NCBI RefSeq assembly: GCF_014694375.1 | Contig: NZ_JAAUWW010000004.1 | Coordinates: forward strand, 142,233 to 206,232 | Length of the DNA stretch: 64,000 nt | Direction: 5' to 3' | Origin: Vibrio sp. S17_S38 | GTDB lineage: Bacteria > Pseudomonadota > Gammaproteobacteria > Enterobacterales > Vibrionaceae | Part shown: piece by piece, positions 26,608-34,624 of the stretch | Position numbering within the stretch: position 1 is the stretch's first letter | Layout: every line of letters starts with the position of its first letter | Translations under genes and position numbers: made by a program | Notes under the pieces: generated by a model | The model's database searches: none | What the model was told of the DNA's origin: nothing | Seen by the model: only the letters and a program-made list of their open reading frames with translations

Positions 26608-27880
26608 TCAAACGAGCTAGAATACGCTTACCTTTACGAAGGAATTCTTGCGCAGATTGCTCTGGGGTTGATTTCCCATAATCCAGTGCTTGCATCTCTT
26701 CACTGAAAATATCCATTAGCTGGGCATTATCGGTGTAAGGGGTAGAAACAATCGTTTGAGGTAAAGAACGAGCTTGATTATAACCAGCAAATGATAGGCT
26801 TGATTCTTGGATCGTGCCGTCAGATTTCAGCTCTTTCACACCAGCAGCACTCAGTGGAATACCACGAGTTAAGCCAAGTGCTTTCACACCAACAGGATCA
26901 TTAAGTAAGAAGTTGATAAGTTTCGCTGCTTCTTCAGGGTGCTTAGTGTTACGACCAATTGAGAACATCATTGATGGACGAGACAACAAGCCAGCATCTT
27001 TCGCCCCCGGTGCCATTGGGTATGGTGCAAGTTCAAGTCCCATTGGCGGTTTCAAGTTATCTGAATATTTAGTGATTGCGGTATCCCACATGTAAACACC
27101 ACCAAATTTTCCTTCAATCCATGGACGCATTTCATAAAGATTTGAACGACCGTACGATGCATATTCTTTAGTCGATGGGAAAACATGATCTTCAACTTGC
27201 TTAGTATAAAGCTCGAAGAATTTCGTCATTTCATCTTGGCTATAATTCAATTTACCATCTTGTGTGATGATGTCTTTGCCTGTCGTTTGGATCATGTATG
27301 AACGGTTCATAGCAAACACGTCACGAGCTTCGATCACAATTGGGTAATATTCATCGCCCAATTTTTCTTTGAACGTTTTGCCTGCAGCCATTAACTCATC
27401 CCAATTAGTTGGGTAAGCAATACCAGCTTTGGACCATGTCTCTTTGTTGTAGTAAAAAACACGTGATGTCATGCTGACAGGAACACCATTTAATTTACCG
27501 CCAAAAGTCACGGTATTGAGCGCTGAATCGGAGAAGTTATCCGCATGTAAGTCAGCTTTGACTTTGTTCATGTCATAGAAGCCTTCACCCGTTTTAGAGA
27601 AGATCGGCATCCAGTTTAAGTTAGTTTGCATCACATCCGGTTCAGTATTACCCGCAATTTGAGTGGTGATACGAGTCAATGCGCCATCCCAACCGGTGTA
27701 TTCTGCTTTTACAGAAATATCTGGGTTGGCTTTTTGAAAACGCTCTAATGCATCGTTAGTTGCTTGATGGCGTTCGTTACCGCCCCACCAAGACATACGT
27801 AATTCCGTTTTTGCATAAGCTCCCGCAGACATTGTTGCCAATGCTAAAGCGGTGACGGTAGTAATTAACTGCTTTTTCAT
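26600..27880 (-). CDS. togB: Oligogalacturonate-binding protein TogB
   Basis: 426 residues with a signal peptide (about 1-23, ending GAYA). Family 1 extracellular solute-binding protein: LRMSWWGGNERHQATNDALERF at the mature N-terminus, TEPDVMQTNLNW, and a C-terminal LINFLLNDP block. Last gene of a togMNAB-ordered operon, which matches the Dickeya oligogalacturonide ABC importer. Delivers oligogalacturonates that have passed KdgM to the TogMN permease. Confidence 0.93.
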   Translation of the reverse strand: MKKQLITTVTALALATMSAGAYAKTELRMSWWGGNERHQATNDALERFQKANPDISVKAEYTGWDGALTRITTQIAGNTEPDVMQTNLNWMPIFSKTGEGFYDMNKVKADLHADNFSDSALNTVTFGGKLNGVPVSMTSRVFYYNKETWSKAGIAYPTNWDELMAAGKTFKEKLGDEYYPIVIEARDVFAMNRSYMIQTTGKDIITQDGKLNYSQDEMTKFFELYTKQVEDHVFPSTKEYASYGRSNLYEMRPWIEGKFGGVYMWDTAITKYSDNLKPPMGLELAPYPMAPGAKDAGLLSRPSMMFSIGRNTKHPEEAAKLINFLLNDPVGVKALGLTRGIPLSAAGVKELKSDGTIQESSLSFAGYNQARSLPQTIVSTPYTDNAQLMDIFSEEMQALDYGKSTPEQSAQEFLRKGKRILARLTK

Positions 27881-27897
27881 GTTCTCTATCCTTGTAT

Positions 27898-29037
27898 TTA
27901 TTGACGTTCTAATGAGATGTTTTGTTCAGTTATTGCATCAAAAATGTGTGCTTTGGTAACATCCACAGCAAATTTAACGGTTTGATCAATTTCAAAACCC
28001 ACTTGACCTTTTACGACATCAACCGGTACACGGGCCGTGAAGGTATTTTTATCCACTCGGAAATAGACAAACACTTCATGTCCCATGTTTTCCATTCGGA
28101 TGATTTCACCAGAAATGACTTTATTTTCATCATCTTGGTCTGTTGCAACCGTAATATTATCCGGGCGGATACCGAGTACGGTTTTTGAATAACTTCTTTG
28201 CTTAATATTACGAGCTTTTTCTTCTGGTAAACGAATACGCTGTCCACCAATTTCAACCAATAAATCGTTTTGTTCTTCCACTAGTTTTACTTCGTGTAAG
28301 TTCATTTCTGGTGCGCCAATAAAGCCTGCGACAAACATATTTACAGGGTTGTTATAAAGCTCTTCTGGCGTATCTACTTGCATAATTTCACCGAGTTTCA
28401 TTACGCAAATACGATCGCCCATGGTCATGGCTTCTGTCTGATCATGCGTAACGTACACGGCCGTTGCTGGGTGTTTCTCTTTCTTCAAATGCTTATGAAT
28501 ATCCGAGATACGCACACGCATTGACGCTCGTAATTTTGCATCCAAATTAGATAAAGGCTCATCAAACAAGAACACTTCTGGTTTTTTTACAATCGCGCGC
28601 CCTACTGCCACACGTTGCGCTTGACCACCAGAAAGCTGGCGCGGCAGACGATCTAACAGATCTTCAATTTCTAGAATCGCAGCCGCTTCTTGTACGCGAG
28701 TTTCAATTTCTTCTTTAGGCAGTTTTTGCAGTTTTAAGCCAAAGGCTAAGTTTTCTTTAACCGACATATGTGGATACAGTGCGTAGTTTTGGAACACCAT
28801 CGCAATACCACGATCTTTAGGTACTAAATTATTCACCACTCGGTCACCAATGCGGATTTCGCCGCCGCTGACGGTTTCCAAACCCGCTAACATGCGGAGT
28901 GTGGTGGATTTAGCACAGCCTGATGGGCCGACGATAACGAGGAACTCACCATCACGAATGGTTAAATCAATACCGTGCACGGCTTTAAAACCATTCGAAT
29001 ATACTTTTTCTAATTTTTTAAATTGAACTTGAGCCAT
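27898..29037 (-). CDS. togA: Oligogalacturonate ABC transporter ATP-binding protein TogA
   Basis: 379 residues, MsmX/UgpC-type sugar ABC ATPase. The Walker A reads GPSGCAKST, with Ala where Gly is commoner; the signature is [12 protein letters not shown], Walker [17 protein letters not shown], the switch His is in YVTHDQ, and a C-terminal TOBE-like domain follows (about 290-370). Energises import through TogMN. Lies 17 bp from togB and 17 bp from togN in the operon. Confidence 0.94.
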   Translation of the reverse strand: MAQVQFKKLEKVYSNGFKAVHGIDLTIRDGEFLVIVGPSGCAKSTTLRMLAGLETVSGGEIRIGDRVVNNLVPKDRGIAMVFQNYALYPHMSVKENLAFGLKLQKLPKEEIETRVQEAAAILEIEDLLDRLPRQLSGGQAQRVAVGRAIVKKPEVFLFDEPLSNLDAKLRASMRVRISDIHKHLKKEKHPATAVYVTHDQTEAMTMGDRICVMKLGEIMQVDTPEELYNNPVNMFVAGFIGAPEMNLHEVKLVEEQNDLLVEIGGQRIRLPEEKARNIKQRSYSKTVLGIRPDNITVATDQDDENKVISGEIIRMENMGHEVFVYFRVDKNTFTARVPVDVVKGQVGFEIDQTVKFAVDVTKAHIFDAITEQNISLERQ

Positions 29038-29054
29038 AATTTGTCACTCCAAAA

Positions 29055-29969
29055 TTAACCTTTAATACCGCTGTTTGAGACGCCTTCCACAAAGTATTTT
29101 TGTGACATAAAGAAGACAACAATTGACGGGATGATAGCGATAGAAGCCATTGCAAGGATCTCATTCCAACGCGCACCTTCGGTGACATCGATAGACATTT
29201 TCAATGCAAGAGCAATAGGGAATTTCTCAACACTTGATACGTAAATCAGCGGACCTAAGAAGTCATTCACCGACCACATGAACTGGAACAAAGCCACCGA
29301 GATAATCGCAGGGCGAATAACCGGAACCACAACATGCCAAAGGACTTGCAGTGAATTACAACCATCGATCATTGCTGCTTCTTCCATATCCGTTGGTATA
29401 CCACGTAAGAACTGAACCAACATAAAGACAAAGAAACCTTGTGTTGCAAATGCTAATGGCAAATACAAAGGTAAATAACTGTCTAGCAAGCCCATTTCGC
29501 GAAACATCAGATACTGAGGAATAAGCAGTACAGTTTGCGGTAATAAGATTGACGCGATTAAAGTACCAAACCACAATTTTTTCCATGGAATATCAAAGCG
29601 AGCAAAGCCATAAGCAACAATGGTCGAAGATACGACGGTAAAGAACACTTTTGGCACAACATATAAAAAGGTATTAATAATGTAGTGACCAAAGGTAAAT
29701 TCCGTGCCGGTTTTCCAACCATTGATAAAGCCTTCTAAGCTCCATTCTTTTGGGATCAAACTCATTGAAGTAAAAATTTCATGGTTCGGTTTCAAGGCTG
29801 CAGTAAACATCCATAACAGTGGATACAGCATCATTAACCCGACGACACCTAATACAACATAACGAATGAAAGCGTTGATTTTTTCACGTCGTAATGTGCG
29901 GTTGTTTTCAGCATTGTCGGCTTTGGTACTGTTATTCATAACATTATTGTCTTTCGTTATTGTATCCAT
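29055..29969 (-). CDS. togN: Oligogalacturonate ABC transporter permease TogN
   Basis: 304 residues, six membrane helices after a polar N-terminal tail of about 30 residues. The coupling-loop EAA motif is MEEAAMIDGCNSLQVLWHVVVPVIRP. MalG-like permease half of the importer, only 2 bp from togM. The ending VSNSGIKG is common in MalG-type permeases. Confidence 0.92.
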   Translation of the reverse strand: MDTITKDNNVMNNSTKADNAENNRTLRREKINAFIRYVVLGVVGLMMLYPLLWMFTAALKPNHEIFTSMSLIPKEWSLEGFINGWKTGTEFTFGHYIINTFLYVVPKVFFTVVSSTIVAYGFARFDIPWKKLWFGTLIASILLPQTVLLIPQYLMFREMGLLDSYLPLYLPLAFATQGFFVFMLVQFLRGIPTDMEEAAMIDGCNSLQVLWHVVVPVIRPAIISVALFQFMWSVNDFLGPLIYVSSVEKFPIALALKMSIDVTEGARWNEILAMASIAIIPSIVVFFMSQKYFVEGVSNSGIKG

Positions 29970-29971
29970 GA

Positions 29972-30856
29972 TTATTTCCCACCCTTATCGCCAGAATAAA
30001 ATACCCAGTACTTAGATGAGCGGAACGTGATGCCGGTGAAGATGGCAACAATGACGAACAATGCCCATGCCAACGCACTGCCATAGCCCATGTCAAAGAA
30101 TTTGAATGCGGTTTCATAGATATAAAGTGAGATGAGATAAGTCGATTTCATTGGACCACCACCCGTCACAACATATGGCGCGGTAAACTCCTGGAAAGCT
30201 TGAGTGGTTTGCATGATGAAGTTAAAGAAAATGACGGGGGTAATAAGTGGCACTGTCACTTTTGTAAACATCTGCCATTTGCTGGCTCCATCAATCATCG
30301 CGGCTTCATATTGAGATTGTGGAACATTTTGTAGCGCCGCTAAAAAGATAACCATCGCGGAACCGAACTGCCAAGCTCGTAATAAAGTAATGGATAAAAG
30401 AGCGAAAGAAGGCTCACCTAACCAGTTAATTGGATCGATACCAATGACGTCAAGCATGCCATTTAATACCCCATCAATTGCAAATAGAGCACGCCACAAT
30501 ACTGCGATAGCGATACTACTGCCTAAAATCGATGGTATATAATACGCGGTACGGAAGAATCCGATGCCTTTCAACTTAAAGTTAAGAATGAAGGCGATAA
30601 ACAACGCAAAGGCTAACTTCACTGGAATGGTCAAGAAAACGTACATAAATGTCACGCTCATTGATTTCCAAAACGTATCATCTTCAAAAAGCATGTACTG
30701 ATAGTTATCCAGACCCACAAAGTTTGGTGTGGTCATAAGATCATAATCAGTAAAGCTCATCAAGAATGACGATACAAACGGAAAAGCCGTAAACAATATC
30801 AACCCGATAATATAGGGTGATAAGTACGCTAATCCTAACTTTCGATTTTCATACAT
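29972..30856 (-). CDS. togM: Oligogalacturonate ABC transporter permease TogM
   Basis: 294 residues, MalF-like permease with six helices and EAA motif YEAAMIDGASKWQMFTKVTVPLITP. First gene of the togMNAB operon, with AGGACAAGAAA before the ATG. The 630-bp divergent gap to kdgM holds KdgR-like sites for both directions. Confidence 0.92.
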   Translation of the reverse strand: MYENRKLGLAYLSPYIIGLILFTAFPFVSSFLMSFTDYDLMTTPNFVGLDNYQYMLFEDDTFWKSMSVTFMYVFLTIPVKLAFALFIAFILNFKLKGIGFFRTAYYIPSILGSSIAIAVLWRALFAIDGVLNGMLDVIGIDPINWLGEPSFALLSITLLRAWQFGSAMVIFLAALQNVPQSQYEAAMIDGASKWQMFTKVTVPLITPVIFFNFIMQTTQAFQEFTAPYVVTGGGPMKSTYLISLYIYETAFKFFDMGYGSALAWALFVIVAIFTGITFRSSKYWVFYSGDKGGK

Positions 30857-31059
30857 TTTCTTGTCCTCGATAATTAAAAGATACGCTACTGAGGTAGAAG
30901 CTGACCCTGTTAATACGACTCAGAAGCCATATCAAAATAGATGAGAGATAAGAAATATTCTATAGCCAATAAATACAAATGTGATCTGTAATATATAATT
31001 TCGGAACATTATTTCAATTTTATATCTAAAAGATTGATTAAATCTAAATAAATAAAAAA

Positions 31060-31074
31060 TTGAAACAGTTTCAA
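31060..31074. promoter_or_regulatory. Perfect palindrome with KdgR-like half-sites at short spacing
   Basis: TTGAAACAGTTTCAA is fully symmetric around the central A. TGAAAC and GTTTCA are exact KdgR half-sites, but 1 bp apart where the usual spacing is 3. Confidence 0.5.
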
Positions 31075-31379
31075 AAATAATAAAAACATAAAACAAAGAT
31101 CAACCATAGACTAAAGTCTTATTGTTTTATCATTGGAAATTGTTAATTAAAATTTATGCTAAAATTTATTAAGTAGAAATAAAAGTCAGAAGAAAGTACT
31201 ATAAAATACTGAATTTAAACAGATTAGTATACATTAACATGCCTCACATACATTCTGTTTACATATATGAATAGATGCAACCACATATGAATAACATTTA
31301 CACCCCATAACAAAACCAAGCTAATCACCATTAATAAACAATAAAAATGATCAACTTCAAAAAAACAGACCTATATTTT

Positions 31380-31403
31380 TAAAACAATGTTTCATGGATC
31401 ACA
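31380..31403 (+). promoter_or_regulatory. KdgR operator overlapping a CRP-like site upstream of kdgM
   Basis: TAAAACAATGTTTCA (31380-31394) fits the KdgR pattern with one change. TGTTT-CATGGA-TCACA (31388-31403) matches the CRP pattern at 8 of 10 positions and overlaps it, about 85 bp before the kdgM start. Confidence 0.65.
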
Positions 31404-31486
31404 ATAGATTTTAATTTATGTTTTATTTATACGGTTTAATATTAATATTAACTTCGTAAAACAAACCAATAATAAAAGGATTGATT

Positions 31487-32197
31487 ATGAAAAAGGTATT
31501 AACACTCTCATTACTAGCTGTTGCAATAACTTCTGCTTCTGTCTCTGCAACCACTATTAATATTCGCCATGAATGGAAACCTGAATTCGGTGATAATGCT
31601 GCAGGGAATGCAGACCGTATTGCCGTGAGCCATCGATTTGCAAGTGGCGTTGGTTTTGAAGTCGAAGGAAAATGGAAATCTAATAACGACGACGCCTATA
31701 GTGATTTCAGCGGCAATGGCCAACAAGCAAACATTAGTTACCAATGGAAAATGAGCGATGCCTTCTCTTTAACACCTCAATTTAAACTTGAATCTAACGA
31801 CAAGAAAACCGGCTACCAAGGGAACTTAACTCTTGGCTACAAAGCCTCCGATAGCATCTCAACTTCAATTCGCTATCGCTATCACTACGATAATGTTGCA
31901 AGCTCTCAAGATTCTTCTCACTACAATCGAATTACATTAGCAGCCAGCTACAGTGGTTTAACCGATTATAAATTCGGCTTCAGTACGGATTACACCATTA
32001 AGCAAGAAGGCGCTGAAGTGTGGGATGGTAACAAAGAAGGTATTTCAGAAATTAACTTAACAGGTGAATATAAAGGATTTGGTGGTGGATGGGCACCATT
32101 TATAGAGATCGGTGTTACACCAAGTGCTAAATATAATGGCGATGATATGGATAGCTGGCGTCCACGATACCGTGTTGGTATGAAATATAGCTACTAA
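31487..32197 (+). CDS. kdgM: Oligogalacturonate-specific outer membrane porin KdgM
   Basis: 236 residues from the ATG at 31487 (AAAGGA upstream), the same length as Dickeya KdgM. Signal peptide of about 20 residues ending VSATT, then an alternating aromatic beta-barrel pattern ending in RVGMKYSY with the terminal aromatic residue needed for outer membrane insertion. The KdgM family start NIRHEWKPEFGDNAAGNADRIAVSHRF is present. Allows oligogalacturonates into the periplasm; controlled by KdgR and probably CRP. Confidence 0.93.
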   Translation: MKKVLTLSLLAVAITSASVSATTINIRHEWKPEFGDNAAGNADRIAVSHRFASGVGFEVEGKWKSNNDDAYSDFSGNGQQANISYQWKMSDAFSLTPQFKLESNDKKTGYQGNLTLGYKASDSISTSIRYRYHYDNVASSQDSSHYNRITLAASYSGLTDYKFGFSTDYTIKQEGAEVWDGNKEGISEINLTGEYKGFGGGWAPFIEIGVTPSAKYNGDDMDSWRPRYRVGMKYSY

Positions 32198-32232
32198 TAT
32201 CCATAACCCGTTTATCTAACATTTTTTATTAG

Positions 32233-32267
32233 GGCTTATTTTGTATTTAGCAGAATAAGCCTTTTTT
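32233..32267 (+). terminator. Terminator after kdgM
   Basis: GGCTTATT/AATAAGCC stem (32233-32240 with 32254-32261) followed by TTTTTT. It lies just before pelX, so pelX is reached only by read-through or its own promoter. Confidence 0.8.
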
Positions 32268-32287
32268 CATTTAAGGAGTAAGTAAAA

Positions 32288-34528
32288 ATGAAGAAAACCA
32301 CTATCTCGGTTTGTTTAGCTATGTTGTTATCTCCTGCGGTTCTTGCCGCTAATGCCGTTCCCGATGCAAAAAATCTTACTTGGCACGCTATCACTTTTGG
32401 TCAATCAACGGATCTTAATTTTGGATCAACTATTCTTCCAGAAAAAGTGGGTACTAACCAAGTTACCGTCGATGGTAAAAAAATAGATTCAGGCAAACTT
32501 GCCAATAAATTTACCATTGAAAGTCGCGGCGGAAAACTAGCCAACTCACATGAAGGCGTGACTTATTACTACACCTCACTTCCAACCGATGTGAACTTCA
32601 CGCTGACCGCTGATATTCAATTAGAGCAACTTGGCCCAGAAACTGGCGCCACACCTAACCGTCAAGAAGGTGCAGGCATCATGATCCGTGATGTGATCGG
32701 CAAGCCTCGTATGGATCCTCAACCTCAAGGTATGGAAGAATTTCCAGCAGCTTCCAACATGGTAATGAATGCCCTACGCGCCAATAAAAAAACCGTCAAT
32801 GGGTTAACTAATATTAATGGTATTTATCGTGAAGGGATCTACCAACCTTGGGGAACGGGCGGAAATAAAATGTCCCGCGATGAATATGTAAAAGGTGTGC
32901 CATTTGGTCCTAAAACCCATTATAAAATGTCAGTCACTCGTACTGATTCTGGATTCACAGTTAGTTACGATGATGGAAAAACACAAAAAACACAGTCTTT
33001 AGATGGCGCTCATGCCAACATCGTAGAGATGCAAGATCCAAACACTCAATATGTAGGCTTCTTTGCTTCTCGTAACGCTAAAATCAATGTTTCCGATGTG
33101 AAATTAACCTTATCAGAAGCTAAAACCGTCGATGCACCAAAGTATCAAGCCAAACTCAATGACCTGGTTTTTGAAAATGCCTCTTCACCTCGTACCGCCA
33201 GTGACGATTATTTAGTTCAAGCACGTGCAAACTACGCTGGTACTTTCAGCCTCACTCAAGATGGTAAATCAGTAGTAAAAGACCAAACCATAAAAGCCGG
33301 TGAGCTATTTAGTTACGAAGCCGATATCAACAACGCTTCATCCGATTTTGAAATTACCTTTACCGCAAGCGAAGGCCCAAGCCTAGAAGCACAAACGCAT
33401 AAAGTCGTTGTTACAAAATCCAATGTTGCTGATGCAGATGATATCTATGTTAGCCCAACCGGTGTAGCAACAGCCGATGGCAGTGAAGCAAATCCAATGA
33501 ATCTTGCTACAGCGATGGAATTACTTGCTCCGGGCGGCACAATTTATCTTGAAGATGGTGACTACCCTGCCATTACGATTGAAGCCACGGCCAGCGGCAG
33601 CAAAGACAATGTGAAAAACCTTGTAGCTAAAGGCGATAAGGTGCGTTTTGTCGGTGAGGTGATCCACAATGCCCATTATTGGCATTACACCGGAATCGAA
33701 GTGTCTGGCGCTCAGTTTATTGTTCATGGTAGCCATAATACCTTCGAGAAAATGGTGACGCATGGTGCTCCAGATACTGGTTTCCAAATAACCTCTACCG
33801 CTGAAGTAGGCAAAGCGTTGTGGGCAAGCTACAACACCGTTATTGACAGTGAAAGCTATAACAATATGGATGAATCACGCATCAACGCTGATGGCTTTGC
33901 TGCCAAAATGCGTGTTGGTGAAGGTAATACCTTTATTCGTTGTATATCTCATCACAATGCCGATGATGGCTGGGATCTCTTCAACAAAGTAGAAGATGGT
34001 CCGAATGGCGCGGTGACCATTTTGGATTCGGTCTCCTTTATGAATGGACAAAATCTTGGTTATCCAAACAAAGGTGGCACCATTGGTAATGGATTTAAAC
34101 TCGGTGGCGAAGGCTTACCCGTTCCTCATGTTATTAAAAACAGCCTAGCTTTTGCCAATAATATGGATGGATTTACGGATAACTTTAACCCGGGAACGTT
34201 AACGGTTGAAAATAACGTTTCTATCGACAATAAGCGTTTTAACTATTTATTCCGTTTAAGCCCTTATTCCGATGAAATTAAACAAGGCACATTTACGCAC
34301 AATACCTCGCTTCGTTTCTATCAAGAAAGTCAATACGATGATTCGGTCAGCAGTGAAAAAGCGGTTGATAATGCCTTCTATAGCGATGGAAAAACGCAAT
34401 TCTCGGATAACAACACGATGGATGCCAAGTTGCTTGAAAAATTAAAAGCTGCGGCAAAAATCGATGAAAGCCAAAAAATACCCGGCCGAGTTGAAGCGCT
34501 CAAACTAAAAGAAATTCTCTTTAAATAG
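32288..34528 (+). CDS. pelX: Exopolygalacturonate lyase PelX (PL9)
   Basis: 746 residues, close to the length of Dickeya PelX. Signal peptide about 1-20 (ending VLAA). An N-terminal beta-sandwich-like region (about 30-380) precedes the PL9 right-handed beta-helix (about 390-700) beginning DIYVSPTGVATADGSEANP, with HHNADDGWDLFNKVEDG and GGTIGNGFKLGGEG typical of PL9. Expected in the periplasm, where it cleaves oligogalacturonates entering through KdgM. Follows kdgM by 90 bp with a strong AAGGAG site. Confidence 0.93.
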   Translation: MKKTTISVCLAMLLSPAVLAANAVPDAKNLTWHAITFGQSTDLNFGSTILPEKVGTNQVTVDGKKIDSGKLANKFTIESRGGKLANSHEGVTYYYTSLPTDVNFTLTADIQLEQLGPETGATPNRQEGAGIMIRDVIGKPRMDPQPQGMEEFPAASNMVMNALRANKKTVNGLTNINGIYREGIYQPWGTGGNKMSRDEYVKGVPFGPKTHYKMSVTRTDSGFTVSYDDGKTQKTQSLDGAHANIVEMQDPNTQYVGFFASRNAKINVSDVKLTLSEAKTVDAPKYQAKLNDLVFENASSPRTASDDYLVQARANYAGTFSLTQDGKSVVKDQTIKAGELFSYEADINNASSDFEITFTASEGPSLEAQTHKVVVTKSNVADADDIYVSPTGVATADGSEANPMNLATAMELLAPGGTIYLEDGDYPAITIEATASGSKDNVKNLVAKGDKVRFVGEVIHNAHYWHYTGIEVSGAQFIVHGSHNTFEKMVTHGAPDTGFQITSTAEVGKALWASYNTVIDSESYNNMDESRINADGFAAKMRVGEGNTFIRCISHHNADDGWDLFNKVEDGPNGAVTILDSVSFMNGQNLGYPNKGGTIGNGFKLGGEGLPVPHVIKNSLAFANNMDGFTDNFNPGTLTVENNVSIDNKRFNYLFRLSPYSDEIKQGTFTHNTSLRFYQESQYDDSVSSEKAVDNAFYSDGKTQFSDNNTMDAKLLEKLKAAAKIDESQKIPGRVEALKLKEILFK

Positions 34529-34540
34529 TTCATTCACTTA

Positions 34541-34577
34541 AAACCCATAACCCCTTTCGGTTATGGGTTTGTTGTTT
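34541..34577 (+). terminator. Terminator after pelX
   Basis: A 12-bp perfect stem AAACCCATAACC/GGTTATGGGTTT (34541-34552 with 34559-34570), followed by GTTGTTT. Confidence 0.75.
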
Positions 34578-34624
34578 AAGAAAATGAAAGGACACAATCT
34601 CGATAACAACATTTAGGACGGATC

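Larger units (their letters stand above)
30857..31486. promoter_or_regulatory. AT-rich divergent regulatory region between togMNAB and kdgM
   Basis: No gene is seen in these 630 bp. Sites found: a KdgR-like sequence CGGAACATTATTTCA (31002-31016, two mismatches), a perfect 15-bp palindrome TTGAAACAGTTTCAA (31060-31074, half-sites closer than in KdgR boxes), a CRP half-site TGTGATCTG near 30980, and the KdgR/CRP pair beside kdgM listed separately. The rest is AT-rich without obvious structure. Confidence 0.6.
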
